Shown piece after piece: positions 7,845-17,860 of a DNA stretch of 64,000 nucleotides (position 1 is its first letter; each line of letters opens with the position of its first letter). The notes beneath the pieces were generated by a model. That model saw only the letters and a list, made by a program, of their open reading frames with translations, did no database searches and had not been told where the DNA came from. Origin of the DNA: Spirulina subsalsa PCC 9445 (lineage in GTDB: Bacteria > Cyanobacteriota > Cyanobacteriia > Cyanobacteriales > Spirulinaceae); the NCBI RefSeq assembly GCF_000314005.1, contig NZ_ALVR01000010.1:41310-105309 (forward strand). The letters run 5' to 3'. Made by a program: the position numbers and the translations under genes.

Positions 7845-10205
7845 TCACCGGAGATTTTTCCGAAATTTAGTGTCGTTGGCCAAGCGTCCTGTTGGGAAGG
7901 GAGAGGGGGCAGGATCAAAGGTTTTGACAGGAACAACGGCAGGGTCAGACTCCCTGGGCAGGTAATGAGCATAATCACTGGGAGCGCGACTCGGTAAAGT
8001 TTTGGAGCGATTGGCAATGACACCGAGCAAGGGATTACCAGAAACTCGTAGGTCGTAGAGGGCTTGCTCTAGGATGGAACGTTTTATCTGACCTAGACCT
8101 GCAACGAGAATTACGCCGTCGGTGTGGGTGGCGACTAGATGACTATCGGCTAAACCGAGGACGGGGGGAGCGTCGTAAATGACTAAATCAAAGGCTTCGG
8201 AGAGTTGGTGCATGAGGTCTTCCATTTTTTGGGAGGCGATTAACCGAATGGGGTCGGGGGGCATAGACCCTGTGGTTAAAATGGAAAGGTTTTCTTCGAG
8301 GGGTGATCGCTGAATGGCGGCGTTTACCTCCAATTCCCCCGCCAAGACGTTGGTTAAGCCATAAGCATTGATCAATCCTAAATGGGTATGAACCCGAGGA
8401 CGGCGTAAATCAGTATCCACCAATAAGACCCGTTGATCCATAGCGGCCGCTGCGATCGCCAAATGAACCGCCACCGTCGATTTACCCTCCCCCGGTTCAG
8501 AAGAAGTAATCACCAAAGACCTTAACCAATGATCCGGCGAAAGCAGACGAATATTCGTACAGAGCGAACGAAACGCCTCCGCCAACATCAAAGCCTCATA
8601 ACGGCGATTAGACCCCACCCCAGCCCCTTGGGAGGGACGCGAGACAAAAGGAATCGGCGGCAAAACCCCCTGTAGCCAAATCCACGCCTCCCGGAACTGC
8701 TGAACCAAAGACACCGACTCCTCTAACCCCCCTTCCAGACTCATCCCAAGAGAACGAGTCGGAGTAAAACTCCCCTCAGCCGGAGCAAGATTAATCTCCT
8801 TCTGCCAAGGAATCACACCCAAAAGAGGTAGTTTGCTTGTCTTTTTAATCTCTTGATAACTATATAGAGTATCATTTAACTTATCAAACCCCAAGGCCAA
8901 ACCACAACCGAGCATTAAACCCACAATTGCCCCTAAAGCCCCATTTTTCTTACCACTAGAGCGAGAGGGTTTAGGCTCCCCAGCCGGAGAAAGGAGTCGC
9001 CAAGGTTTTTCCCGTTGAGCGGCATCAATACGCAAGGCTTCTCGCTTCGAGAGAAACTGATTCAAATTATCCGTGGCAATCTGTAACTCCCGTTGAATAT
9101 CCGTATATTCACGAGTAATAACCGATAACCGCTTAATTTGTTCAGCCAAGCGATTCGCCGACAGAGTAAGAGCATTATTCCGTTTTTCCAACTCCCGAAT
9201 TAACGCCAACATCTCCGACTGCACCCGCTCCGCCTCTCGATAGAGCAAAGGAATTAAACTCGCCCGTTGTTGCTGTAAAAGACGCATTTCAGGGCTATTC
9301 TCCAGATATAAAACCGACTGTTGAGCCATATCAGTATCAATCTGTTGCAGTTGGGCTAATAAACCCTGATAACGGGGATTATCCCTCAAAACAGAAGCCG
9401 CCGCCTGTTCAGGGGATTTCGTCGTCAACTCATTCACTAAATCTTCATATAAAGCCCGTAATTCATCCAATTGTACCTGAGTCGTCAACTGCTGTTGTTC
9501 AACCGCACTAATTTGAGTAGAAAGCTGTTGTCCCGTCATTTCCGGGTTCACTAAATTATTACTTTGACGAATCTTTTGTAAACGTTCCTGTTGAGAATCC
9601 ACTCGTTGACGCAAATGAGGCAGTTGGTCTTCAACAAACTGAATCCCTTGACGAATATCACTTTGACGTTCATCTAAACTATGCTGAAGATACGCTTCCG
9701 ACACTCGTTGTAAAACATCCTCAACCAACTGAGGATTAGAACTGGTATAACCAACACTTAAAACATCCTTCACATCATTACGAATAACCAATCCAGCATT
9801 CAAAATACCATAATGAAAACCGGGATACTTCAAAGATAGTTCTTCCGCAATAGGTCCCAATAAATCTGGACTCCGCAAGAGTTTCAGCCGAACATCATCT
9901 ACCTGAACCGCTACAATTTCCTCACGACTACTTAACGCTTCAGGACTAAGCGAGGAAATAATCTTGGTTTCCAAGGTAACAGGTTGGGTGAGAAGTTCAA
10001 AATTCGCTTGATAAACCGTCGGTTGATTTTTTGCTCTTAAATAACCCAAACTGCCCATCACAACAGTTAAGCCAATAATCAGCAGCACCTGACGACGTAA
10101 AGCACCCACCAGCTGCCCTAACTGCATTCCACCCTCATCATCAGTTGGATAAGGGACAGAGAGTTGAACACGGGAGGAAGATGGAGAAGAATTTCCAGTC
10201 TGCAT
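7845..10205 (-). CDS. Polysaccharide co-polymerase and tyrosine autokinase (Wzc-like)
   Basis: A protein of 786 residues from the ATG at 10205; an upstream in-frame extension to 10328 runs into transposon-end sequence and is less likely. The N-terminal Wzz domain has a first membrane helix (LLIIGLTVVMGSLGY), then a long coiled coil (LRQRVDSQQERLQKI and onward) and a second helix (GALGAIVGLMLGCGLALGF). The C-terminal BY-kinase has Walker A SSEPGEGKST at about 568, Walker A' LLVDTDLRRP and Walker B VIYDAPP. The tail has only two close tyrosines (DYAHYLP), fewer than the usual cluster. It probably controls chain length and export together with Wza. Confidence 0.92.
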   Translation of the reverse strand: MQTGNSSPSSSRVQLSVPYPTDDEGGMQLGQLVGALRRQVLLIIGLTVVMGSLGYLRAKNQPTVYQANFELLTQPVTLETKIISSLSPEALSSREEIVAVQVDDVRLKLLRSPDLLGPIAEELSLKYPGFHYGILNAGLVIRNDVKDVLSVGYTSSNPQLVEDVLQRVSEAYLQHSLDERQSDIRQGIQFVEDQLPHLRQRVDSQQERLQKIRQSNNLVNPEMTGQQLSTQISAVEQQQLTTQVQLDELRALYEDLVNELTTKSPEQAAASVLRDNPRYQGLLAQLQQIDTDMAQQSVLYLENSPEMRLLQQQRASLIPLLYREAERVQSEMLALIRELEKRNNALTLSANRLAEQIKRLSVITREYTDIQRELQIATDNLNQFLSKREALRIDAAQREKPWRLLSPAGEPKPSRSSGKKNGALGAIVGLMLGCGLALGFDKLNDTLYSYQEIKKTSKLPLLGVIPWQKEINLAPAEGSFTPTRSLGMSLEGGLEESVSLVQQFREAWIWLQGVLPPIPFVSRPSQGAGVGSNRRYEALMLAEAFRSLCTNIRLLSPDHWLRSLVITSSEPGEGKSTVAVHLAIAAAAMDQRVLLVDTDLRRPRVHTHLGLINAYGLTNVLAGELEVNAAIQRSPLEENLSILTTGSMPPDPIRLIASQKMEDLMHQLSEAFDLVIYDAPPVLGLADSHLVATHTDGVILVAGLGQIKRSILEQALYDLRVSGNPLLGVIANRSKTLPSRAPSDYAHYLPRESDPAVVPVKTFDPAPSPFPTGRLANDTKFRKNLR

Positions 10206-10314
10206 GATTAACTTAGAGTTGGAGGTTGAAGAACAAGATACGAGAAAGACAGAACCACGCTTATAGAACCTCCCTACAATTATAGGTTTTCGGCTTCTGT
10301 GATTAGTCTTGTAA

Positions 10315-10510
10315 CCTCCTCCCGACACCGACCCTACGGGTACGGTGCGGGCTTCCCCATATCACTATGAGGCTTTCCTGCTTCTACGGGAGGCTCTAGA
10401 TGTCTTTTTAGGGACATCCCCGATCACATAGCTTTTAGATTCAAATCTTCAGCAAAAATGATATTGGCTTGGTCACAAAGATGATGAGCTAACTCCAAAG
10501 TAGAGGTTAA
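10315..10510 (-). pseudogene. TnpB fragment and solo right end
   Basis: On the minus strand, 10505-10427 encodes LELAHHLCDQANIIFAEDLN, matching the RuvC-II segment of the TnpB at 10637 (KLAHQLCDGVGMVFVEDIN). A stop follows. The next ~110 bp (10425-10315) are a right-end scaffold with the hairpin arms GCCTCCCGTAG / CTACGGGAGGC region and a terminal GGTGTCGGGAGG. The same ~110 bp recurs at 15991-16105 with about six differences. The zinc ribbon is missing, so an internal deletion joined the RuvC-II region directly to the right end. A 14-bp palindrome ACCACTTAAGTGGT lies just upstream at 10555-10568. Confidence 0.75.
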
Positions 10511-10636
10511 TCCAGAAAATAGCATCAAGACTCCCAAAGAAAAACTCGCAACCCACCACTTAAGTGGTGAGCATCGGCAGTATGTCAATTGAACCTCCCA
10601 TCGCTGAAAGCGAGGGATTCCCATATAGACTCTTAT

Positions 10637-11821
10637 CTAGACCGAAGTCCCCGACAGAACGCCATTACTGGGCTGTTTGACCACGGGCGCACCGACCGCA
10701 GTTAATCCACGCTGTTTTACTATTATTGAAGCAGCAACATCCCGATCCACGGTGTAGCCACATTCAGAGCAAGAGTGAACCCTTTGAGAGAGTTCTTTCT
10801 TCCCTGTATGGGTTCCACATTCAGGACAAACTTGAGAGGTATAGTCTGGATTTACCTTGGCAAAATATGTATCCGTTTGAGAACAAACATATTCCAAAAT
10901 AGTAAAGAATTGACCTAAACCCATATCTAGAGACTGCTTACAGAATAGTCCTCTACTCCAAGCTGTGAAGTTAATATCTTCAACAAATACCATCCCGACT
11001 CCATCACAGAGTTGATGGGCTAACTTGAAGTGGTAATCCTTTCTTCTGTTGGCTACAGCTTCATATAATAGAGCGATCCGATGCTGTAGTTTCTGCCATT
11101 TATTGGACCCTTTGTCTTTATTTTTAAGCCTTCTTTGTAGTAATTTAATCTTACGCCGTGCTTTATCTAAAAACTTCGGCCTAGGAAGAGTCAAACCATC
11201 GGAAGTTGCCAGCATACTTTGAATCCCAACATCAATCCCCAAAGCGTGACCATGAGGTATTGGGGTTGGGATATTAACATCAAGCTCAATTGCTAAGTTG
11301 ACATAGTAACCCGATGCTTTCTTGATTACTTGAACTTGTTTGATCTTAAAACCCTCTGGAATATCCCGTGACTTGACAAACTTAACTTCCCCCAATAGAG
11401 GCATCTTTAGCTTGTTACCATTGACTTCAATTCTGCTACTAACTAAATTAAAAGACTTCATGTTCCTTTTGAAGCGAGGAAAACCTAGTCCCTTGCTTTT
11501 CATGTCGTTAAACGCCCGCTCTAATTTCCGCAATGTTTGCTGCATCGCTTGGGCATTACCAGACTTAAGGAAATCGTTAGTCTTTTTAGCTTGGGTTAAA
11601 TTGGCAGATTGAGTAGGGTAGTTAGGATATTCAAAGGGAGCAACAATATATTCTGAACGAATAGAGCAAGCGTTGACCTGACAACTACGACTGTTATACC
11701 AAAGCTTTCTTTGAACCAAAGCATAGTTCCAAACAGATTGGCAGACAGTTAAATTTAATTCGATCTTCTCTGTCTGCTCTTTGGTTGGAATTATCTTATA
11801 GTTGTAAGTAAGGTTAAGCAC
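10637..11821 (-). CDS. tnpB: TnpB RNA-guided nuclease, IS200/IS605 family
   Basis: A 394-residue, apparently intact TnpB. The N-terminal OrfB domain reads YNYKIIPTKEQTEKIELNL. The RuvC active-site residues are the aspartate of GIDVGIQSML, the glutamate of MVFVEDINF and the aspartate of YTVDRDVAA. The zinc ribbon is CPECGTHTG...CSECGYTVDRD after NPDYTSQ. TnpB cuts DNA matching the guide in the omega RNA made from the gene's 3' end, which favours retention of the transposon. No TnpA transposase is next to it, so it must depend on one elsewhere. The right end, with a GGGAATCCCTCGC hairpin, lies at about 10580-10636 and the left-end repeat at 11858. Confidence 0.93.
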   Translation of the reverse strand: MLNLTYNYKIIPTKEQTEKIELNLTVCQSVWNYALVQRKLWYNSRSCQVNACSIRSEYIVAPFEYPNYPTQSANLTQAKKTNDFLKSGNAQAMQQTLRKLERAFNDMKSKGLGFPRFKRNMKSFNLVSSRIEVNGNKLKMPLLGEVKFVKSRDIPEGFKIKQVQVIKKASGYYVNLAIELDVNIPTPIPHGHALGIDVGIQSMLATSDGLTLPRPKFLDKARRKIKLLQRRLKNKDKGSNKWQKLQHRIALLYEAVANRRKDYHFKLAHQLCDGVGMVFVEDINFTAWSRGLFCKQSLDMGLGQFFTILEYVCSQTDTYFAKVNPDYTSQVCPECGTHTGKKELSQRVHSCSECGYTVDRDVAASIIVKQRGLTAVGAPVVKQPSNGVLSGTSV

Positions 11822-11857
11822 TCAATTCTTGCTCATTGTTGGCAAGATTATAGCAGG

Positions 11858-11945
11858 ATTTTACAATTTGGGGTATGCTGTTGTAATATGTCGTCATTCA
11901 TCCCGTCGATAAAATCGAGGGTCTTCTTCCGACGATCAAGATAAT
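11858..11945 (-). repeat. TnpB left-end repeat, copy 1
   Basis: About 88 bp beginning ATTTTACAATTTGGGGTATG and ending in the hairpin-rich stretch ATCCCGTCGATAAAATCGAG GGTCTTCTTCCGACGATCAAG. A near-identical copy lies at 16388-16475, with only a few differences. It is 37 bp upstream of the TnpB start at 11821, the position expected for the left end of the element, where TnpA would recognise the hairpin. The rest of the gap up to 12019 holds no gene. Confidence 0.75.
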
Positions 11946-12019
11946 AAGAATCTGTGAGAGGTCAGAAATTTCCCCTCTCAAGACTAAAAAAGTTATCAAA
12001 TGGAACTCACCAAATGACA

Positions 12020-15000
12020 CTAACTTGTATTTAAAGACCTCAAAATTGTCTCAATACAATCCTGAACTTCCGTCATTGGGAAAAATAGCGGTGCAATTGT
12101 ACCAAGAGTTTTCAATTGAGTGACAAGATCAAAACAGGTAAGCAGCACCAGAAAGCCCTTTGGACCACTTTTCTCAATCATATCCAGAGATTGAGAGATC
12201 ATATCAAGGGGTTCAAGTTCCAACCATTCCCGTAAAACCTTATCCTGTAAGGCTTTCGTGTGTTCTTGTAGAATATTGGCAGGGGTACTAGGATCGCGGA
12301 GTAGAGTCAATAGCTTGGCATAGAACGACTTCCAGCCCAATTGAGAGATTGTGGTTTGACTCTTGCCTATCAACTCAGCCAACTCCTTCTGGGTTACTTT
12401 CTGACCTGTCCGAATGAACTGTTCAACCACCTGCAACAGTTTCCATTTTTCCAGTTGTCGTTGAGTCCCCACTTCAGGAGTCACCTCAAAACTATTACAA
12501 TTCATCACTTTAATCCCTTCAGCCCTTAGAAACGATAAATCTAAGTTCGTACCAATCATATAAATGTAGAAGGACTGGCCAGGGTAGAGATGCGCTCGTT
12601 GTCGTCCCACCAATTGGCGGATTTCCGCTTGAACCTTTTGTCGGTAGTAGTCCTGAAAACCCTCTAAAGAGCCTGTGAGGGTCAAATACTCATCCTCGAT
12701 AGATCCCACATTAGGATTAGGAGTTCCCAAGGTAATGAGTAGGGGAATCCCCTTAAACTCATTACTTGAACGGTTATGGTGATGCCAGTGGCCATCAATG
12801 GGTAGATACCGACAACTCTTTTTGCCAATGATGACCGCATTAATCCCCCGTTGACGTAAGGAGGGTTGGGCGGTAATCAGGTCTTCTGTCGGAGAGGAAA
12901 ACTCAATCCCCTCAGTGTTATAGCCATGTCGTTGGAGAATCGCTTTCGTAAGTATCTGTTGATATTCCATACAACGGCTAGAATACTTACTCGACTTCAT
13001 CCCCTCCATCTGCACATTGACCACCGTTAAGTTGTCCGACACCGGAGACTCTTCTTGAATTTGAATAATTTGGCTGGCTTCAACCTGTAACTTACGCGCT
13101 AAATCTTCCTGCCCCGCCGTCGCATCTAACAAAACAAGGGTTTTAAAGTTCTTCAAAACATCAGGGTGACGTTCTTCTAAAGTGGTTAGGATTAACTTTT
13201 CCCCCCTCACCCGTAAGCTGCCCGGTTGTAAGTGACCCCAAATCCGGACTAGATCCAACAGAATATCCGGGGGAAGTTTCCCTAATTTATGAACCGTTTT
13301 CTCCTTGGCTTCATGGCGGAAAATATCATTAGCGAGTGATGTCCCTCCAGGATAGTCTGGTAAGATGGGAACCGAGTCAGGTTCTTGTATCACTTTTTGC
13401 CAAGGAAAATTAAATCTCTGGAGTGTTTGACAGATTTCCGCAATATTCTCAGGAGGAGTGGGCAAAATGTCCCTTAATTCTTGGTCATTAAATCCCCAGC
13501 GTGATTGAGAGCGAACCCAACCCATTAAAATCTGCCATAAACTGGTTTTTAAAGGTTGGAGTTGACTATAAATCTGGGGAAGTTGTTGTTCAAGTTCGTT
13601 CCACAGAGTATTTAAATCCTCAAGTTTAACCTTTTGTTTTCTAGTTGCTTGTAAACACAAAGCGGCTTCCTCCACAATCCCAATAGCTTGAGAATAATTG
13701 AAAAGCTTGGTGTCAGGCAAGCTGTCAAGATGACAACGAATCCGACTCGACTGTAAGACTTCACTCAACTGGCCGAGATAGTTATATTGACCTTTCCCCG
13801 CCCAACAACTGCCACTGTAATCACAACGACCACAGATTTCTCTTCCAACATCGCTATAACTCTTTTGATGAAGAAGAGTAAACCAAGAAGAATAGTAACA
13901 ATTGCTACGCTCTCCAATAATTTCCCCCTCTTTTCCCTTAGCACGACACAATTGGGGTTGACCCGAAGGAGTGTAGTGGTCAGGGATAATCGCTAAACCC
14001 TCATGGCGAGCGGGTAAGTCGGTGAAGTTCTGCTCAATGGGAAGGGTGGAGGGATTACGGTGATGGATATTGATATAGACGATAGGCCCGGATGACTCCA
14101 ACAGTCCAAAAGTATGGGACTTACCTAAACCGGGGGCGGAACAATCATGAATGAATTGCCAGCCTTGGGCTTGTAGGGTTTGGAAAACCTGAAGGCGTTG
14201 TCCGGGCTTAAAGATAATTTTGGGAGATCTTTGACCGGGTGTGGGGGGCGGAAAAACCATGCCCGGACGATACTCAAGAGTCGGCTGTTTTGGCTGGGAT
14301 TCAACTAATCCTATGCTGGCTAGTTGAGTTTTCATCCAGTCCACCAAAGGCACGTTTTTCAAACGGTTTAACCAAGCTTGAGGTGTTACCAGTCTTGACT
14401 TCCGTTTGATATAGTCTTGGGGATCTGCCCAGTAAATCTGTTCTTCTAAGTCACTTTCCCAAGGATTTAGAACAGATGGACTCTTTAGGAGGAGTTCATC
14501 AAAATCAGGTTCGGATTTGTCGAACCACTGACCCCAATTGCCGACCTTAATATCAAGATTCCATGACATTATATGCTTTAAGGTTTGGCAGTTGGCTTGG
14601 TAGATGTGGCGATTGGGAAGGGAGCCGGCATCGGGGAGGAGACGGATTTGAATGGGGGAGTGGAGGGGGTGCTCATGGAGTCCCAGATAGGCTTTCAGGG
14701 TGTGGCGGTCGAAGCGGGCGGCGGTGGCGGTGCCGATGATGATGGCGTTAGGGTTGGTGCGCCAAATCATGAAGGCGGCAATGAGGGATTTTAAGGCCCC
14801 TTCTATGAGGTAAATGATTTGTACCTTGTCGTAGGGGGGTAAGGCGTAGTCCTGAGTCTCTCGGAGGTCTTGGGGGCATTGCCAGTAGAAGAGGGGGAGT
14901 TTGCCAGTGGGGAGATGGGGTGAATTCCCGCCTTGGGATTTACTGGAGAGCCAGAGGTATTTAGCTTTTGTCCGTTGGTCTGGGGCGAGTTGGAAGCCTG

Positions 15001-15526
15001 TGATTTCGTTTTGGGGATTCATGGCGGCGATCGCCAAACCCCTGGTTCCAGTTAAACAATGGGTTTTAGGATTGACCCCCGCCAACGCTGGAGAGGCGAC
15101 GACGGATTTTCCCTGTTCCCAACTGGTAATCCAATTCTCCCGAAACGCGACATTGATCTCAGTATCGCTCAAACCCCGTCGCTGTAGGTTTTGGTGGTGT
15201 TTAAAGGAGAAATCAAGTTGCCGGATAATGTGGCGATATTCCTGATCCCGTTGTTCGGTCGAGAGAATTGGTAGATGAGACGGCACACTAAACGTCTGAA
15301 CCCGTTTTCGAGTCGTGTAGTGTTCTTCAGGAATTAAGACCGCGCCCATATCTTGCTGTAGCCAGCCCACTCGTTTCCATCCTGAAGCCACCTCATAGTC
15401 CCCGAGAACTCGCAAACACCAGACTTTCTGGATTTGCTCGGCTCCGTCAAAAAAGGTCTTGCAACCCGAATCATGACCGCAGTGGGGGCAGGGATGGCGT
15501 TTGGTAGCGTGTTGGTGGTTGTTCAT
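12020..15526 (-). CDS. CyRepA1-like plasmid replication protein
   Basis: A 1168-residue protein. Residues 13-40 hold a zinc-finger-like CPHCGHDSGC...WCLRV. Residues ~235-320 look like the DUF3854/TOPRIM region (YLIEGALKSLIAA with a conserved glutamate; IRLLPDAGSL with an aspartate). A P-loop SAPGLGKS lies at 463-470, followed by a cysteine cluster (ICGRCDYSGSCW), a Walker B-like VEEAALCL, and QLVGRQRAH resembling helicase motif VI. A C-terminal helix-turn-helix reads TQKELAELIGKSQTTISQ. This combination matches the large CyRepA1 replication proteins of cyanobacterial plasmids. The start has a good AGAGGAAA site. An 18-bp tandem array lies ~225 bp upstream. The family name is from memory of the domain layout. 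Confidence 0.75.
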   Translation of the reverse strand: MNNHQHATKRHPCPHCGHDSGCKTFFDGAEQIQKVWCLRVLGDYEVASGWKRVGWLQQDMGAVLIPEEHYTTRKRVQTFSVPSHLPILSTEQRDQEYRHIIRQLDFSFKHHQNLQRRGLSDTEINVAFRENWITSWEQGKSVVASPALAGVNPKTHCLTGTRGLAIAAMNPQNEITGFQLAPDQRTKAKYLWLSSKSQGGNSPHLPTGKLPLFYWQCPQDLRETQDYALPPYDKVQIIYLIEGALKSLIAAFMIWRTNPNAIIIGTATAARFDRHTLKAYLGLHEHPLHSPIQIRLLPDAGSLPNRHIYQANCQTLKHIMSWNLDIKVGNWGQWFDKSEPDFDELLLKSPSVLNPWESDLEEQIYWADPQDYIKRKSRLVTPQAWLNRLKNVPLVDWMKTQLASIGLVESQPKQPTLEYRPGMVFPPPTPGQRSPKIIFKPGQRLQVFQTLQAQGWQFIHDCSAPGLGKSHTFGLLESSGPIVYINIHHRNPSTLPIEQNFTDLPARHEGLAIIPDHYTPSGQPQLCRAKGKEGEIIGERSNCYYSSWFTLLHQKSYSDVGREICGRCDYSGSCWAGKGQYNYLGQLSEVLQSSRIRCHLDSLPDTKLFNYSQAIGIVEEAALCLQATRKQKVKLEDLNTLWNELEQQLPQIYSQLQPLKTSLWQILMGWVRSQSRWGFNDQELRDILPTPPENIAEICQTLQRFNFPWQKVIQEPDSVPILPDYPGGTSLANDIFRHEAKEKTVHKLGKLPPDILLDLVRIWGHLQPGSLRVRGEKLILTTLEERHPDVLKNFKTLVLLDATAGQEDLARKLQVEASQIIQIQEESPVSDNLTVVNVQMEGMKSSKYSSRCMEYQQILTKAILQRHGYNTEGIEFSSPTEDLITAQPSLRQRGINAVIIGKKSCRYLPIDGHWHHHNRSSNEFKGIPLLITLGTPNPNVGSIEDEYLTLTGSLEGFQDYYRQKVQAEIRQLVGRQRAHLYPGQSFYIYMIGTNLDLSFLRAEGIKVMNCNSFEVTPEVGTQRQLEKWKLLQVVEQFIRTGQKVTQKELAELIGKSQTTISQLGWKSFYAKLLTLLRDPSTPANILQEHTKALQDKVLREWLELEPLDMISQSLDMIEKSGPKGFLVLLTCFDLVTQLKTLGTIAPLFFPMTEVQDCIETILRSLNTS

Positions 15527-15750
15527 GGTTTCCTCTTTTTGAGGAGTCCAGACCAGCCGTCTTAAGAAATAGTACCCGTGAGCCAGAAGTCTTGATAAAT
15601 CTTAGATTGAAGGAATTTCTTGATGAAATCGCCTAAAGTGACCAAAACCTTGTTATCCTAATAACATAGATTTCTTTCTTTGTTTGTTTGGGTTTTGGTT
15701 CTTCGTGTCACCGTTGCTCTTGTAGACAATAGTTGTTGATTTATCATCAA

Positions 15751-15879
15751 CTTCTGATTTATCAAGAGACTTCTGATGATTTATCACGACTTCTGGACTT
15801 GTCACGACTTCTGGACTTGTCAAGACTTCTGGATTTATCAAGACTTCTGGATTTATCAAGACTTCTGGACTTACTGGGT
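15751..15879. repeat. 18-bp tandem repeat array upstream of rep
   Basis: Four consecutive 18-bp units start at 15790, 15808, 15826 and 15844 with the consensus CTTCTGGAYTTRTCAMGA. Degenerate units flank them (15751, 15770 and 15862). Because 18 is a multiple of three, several frames stay open through the array and produce spurious low-complexity ORFs. The array lies in the 464-bp gap between the CyRepA1-like start (15526) and a TnpB remnant. Unit length and position resemble plasmid iterons. The remainder of the gap is AT-rich, with no other gene seen. Confidence 0.8.
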
Positions 15880-15990
15880 TTCCTAAGTTTTCTAGATTTT
15901 TTTACTAGACACCTTGGATTTCCTTTATTTCTGTATTTCTTTCTTAAGACACGTTGATCCAAACTCCTTTTTTTTTGTGTAATGGTTGAC

Positions 15991-16369
15991 ATTCTCCCGA
16001 CACTGACCCTAGGGGTATGGTGCGGGCTTCCCCATATTACTATGAGGCTTTCCTGTTTCTACGGGAGGCTCTAAATGTCTTTTTAGGGACATCCCCGATA
16101 ACCTCTTCCGACTCAGGCAGTTTGACCCCTAGTCCGTTCGCGAAGCGTGACCTAGGAAGGGCTGCAAGTCCACGCTGCTCAACTATCATCGCCGCAGCAA
16201 CGTCCCTATCCGTTGCAAAGCACACCGTTCCGATATCTCCCCAGCCCGCCTGACTAATCGCTCTGGCTAGACAGCGCTTCTTCATTATCCCGACAACATT
16301 GAGATTTTTCAGTACATTGAGATTTTTCAGTACAATCGCACTCTTTTCTCTCATCAAACGGTCTGCCAA
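15991..16369 (-). pseudogene. Internally deleted TnpB remnant
   Basis: Only scraps of TnpB remain on the minus strand: ARAISQAGWG near 16265, then directly DRDVAAAMIVEQRGL, so the zinc ribbon between them has been lost. An 18-bp unit (ATTGAGATTTTTCAGTAC) is duplicated at about 16300-16335. Inside the tail, the sequence TTCGCGAAGCGTGACC is an inserted short palindromic repeat. The right end (15991-16105) nearly matches that at 10315, and the left-end repeat follows at 16388. Together 15991-16475 form an internally deleted transposon that keeps both ends. Confidence 0.75.
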
Positions 16370-16387
16370 CTTTTGGCTGGTATCCTT

Positions 16388-16475
16388 ATTTTACAATTCG
16401 GGGTATGCTGTTGTAAAATGTCGTAATTCATCCCGTCGATAAAATCGAGGGTCTTCTTCCGACGATCAAGATAAC
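16388..16475 (-). repeat. TnpB left-end repeat, copy 2
   Basis: Second copy of the ~88-bp left end found at 11858-11945. It starts ATTTTACAATTCGGGGTATG and contains the same hairpin arms (TCGATAAAATCGA and CGTCG...CGACG). With the right end at 15991 it bounds a remnant of about 485 bp that a TnpA supplied in trans might still mobilise. Confidence 0.75.
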
Positions 16476-16581
16476 AGATTTTCTGGAGAATTTGCTGTCC
16501 CTCCGTGTGTTTGTACTGTCTATCCCCTCCCTCTCCTAGCGAGGAACGGAAATTTCGCAACCAACATTTTCGTTAAGTTTA

Positions 16582-17798
16582 GTGAACTACCCAGTGCTGA
16601 CCGTGGGTACAGCGTGGGTTTCCGACTTCGTAGGCAGTTGCACAGTAGAAGACTTGCGCCCCCTATTGCGTCTGACACTCCCTCCATCGGCAGTTGCCCC
16701 CGTTCCAGAGGCGAGTACCCGTAACCCTTCGTTCCGAATGTTAATTGCCGCGTTTAGATCTCTATTGTGATGGGTATGGCACTTAGGACATTCCCAACTT
16801 CGAGTATCCAGAGGCAGACTATCGACTATATTCAGGCAGTGATTACAGGTTTTGGCAGATGGGAACCACCTACTGAGCTCCAAATAGGTCTTTCCGTCTC
16901 TACTCGCTTTATACGCCAAGAAGTTTTGGAACATTCCCCAATCCGAGTCAGCTATGGATTTAGCTAGATTCTGGTTAGACATCATTCCCTTGACGCTTAA
17001 ATCCTCAACGATTATGACTTGGTTCTCGTTCACAATTTTTCTAGACAGCTTGTGTAAGAAGTCCTGTCTAGCGTTGGAGACTTTTTCATAGGCTCTAGCA
17101 ACTAACCGTCTGGCTTTATTACGGGAATTAGACCCCTTTTGCTTGCGAGATAGTTTCTGTTGCTTGCGCCTTAAATTCCGCTCGTGTTTGCGGAAGTGTT
17201 TAGGACTAGCAATTTTTTGCCCATCACTGGTGACAGCGAAGTGTTTAAGTCCTAGGTCAACCCCTACTGCCTTCCCCTCGGTCTTGGCTGTTAATTCCGG
17301 TTCGTTTGTCTCAAATAAGATGGAAGCAAAATACTTTCCAGTCTGGGTTCTTGACAATGTAACCGTCTTAACTTGTCCGTCACAGAGGCGATGCAGATTC
17401 GCTTTGATAGCCCCCAGTTTAGGGAATTGCAAGCCGTTCTCCAATACTTTAACATTCTGTGGGTACTGGAGCGACTGTTTACCCTGTTTAGACTTAAAAC
17501 GAGGATATTTGGCCTGACCCTCAAAGAAATTAACGAAGGCTTGGGATAGATTTAAAACCGACTGTTGTAGACATTGAGAGTAGGTTTCTGACAACCAAGC
17601 TGTCTCTTCCTGTTGTTTGAGGAGAGGTAACTGTTTCTTTAACTCCATACCGGAAACACCTTTCCCGGTTGCCTTGTAGGTTTCGTTGGTCAGAGCAAGG
17701 CAATAATTCCAAAGCCAGCGAACAGAGCCGAAAGCTTTTGTCAGCTTCAGCTTTTGTTCGCTAGTTGGATAGAGCCTAACTTTAACAACTTGTCTCAT
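16582..17798 (-). CDS. tnpB: TnpB RNA-guided nuclease, IS200/IS605 family
   Basis: An apparently intact TnpB of 403 residues from the ATG at 17798 (MRQVVKVRLYPT), preferred over the upstream in-frame ATG because it matches the family N-terminus. Active-site segments are GVDLGLKHFAV, VIIVEDLSVKG and HNRDLNAA, with the zinc ribbon CNHCLNIVD...CPKCHTHH. The usual DRD is NRD, keeping the catalytic last aspartate. The coding sequence stops at 16587, inside the right end that finishes GTGAAC at 16582. The omega RNA is expected to come from this 3' part. There is no adjacent TnpA. A left end with a duplicated 21-bp unit lies upstream at 17861. Expression by read-through toward the rep region is possible. 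Confidence 0.92.
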
Positions 17799-17860
17799 GA
17801 GCCTGATTAGAGTCAACGAGTTTGATTGTAAAGTAAAATGGATCAAATAACAACTTTTTT

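Noticed and set aside
7767..8023. Short frames near the end of the autokinase gene
   Set aside because: They overlap the conserved C-terminus of the autokinase in other frames and have no support.
10424..10624. 66-residue membrane-like protein
   Set aside because: Its C-terminal part is a TnpB RuvC-II fragment and its N-terminal part reads through the right end of the next element.
14585..14794. Glycine-rich 69-residue frame on the plus strand
   Set aside because: It is antisense to the conserved replication protein and reflects its codon use.
15751..15879. CRISPR-like array
   Set aside because: Units are contiguous with no spacers, too short for CRISPR repeats, and no cas genes are nearby.
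15733..15992. Several open frames with repetitive serine- and lysine-rich products
   Set aside because: They result from an 18-bp repeat staying open in several frames on both strands; there is no start signal and no family match.
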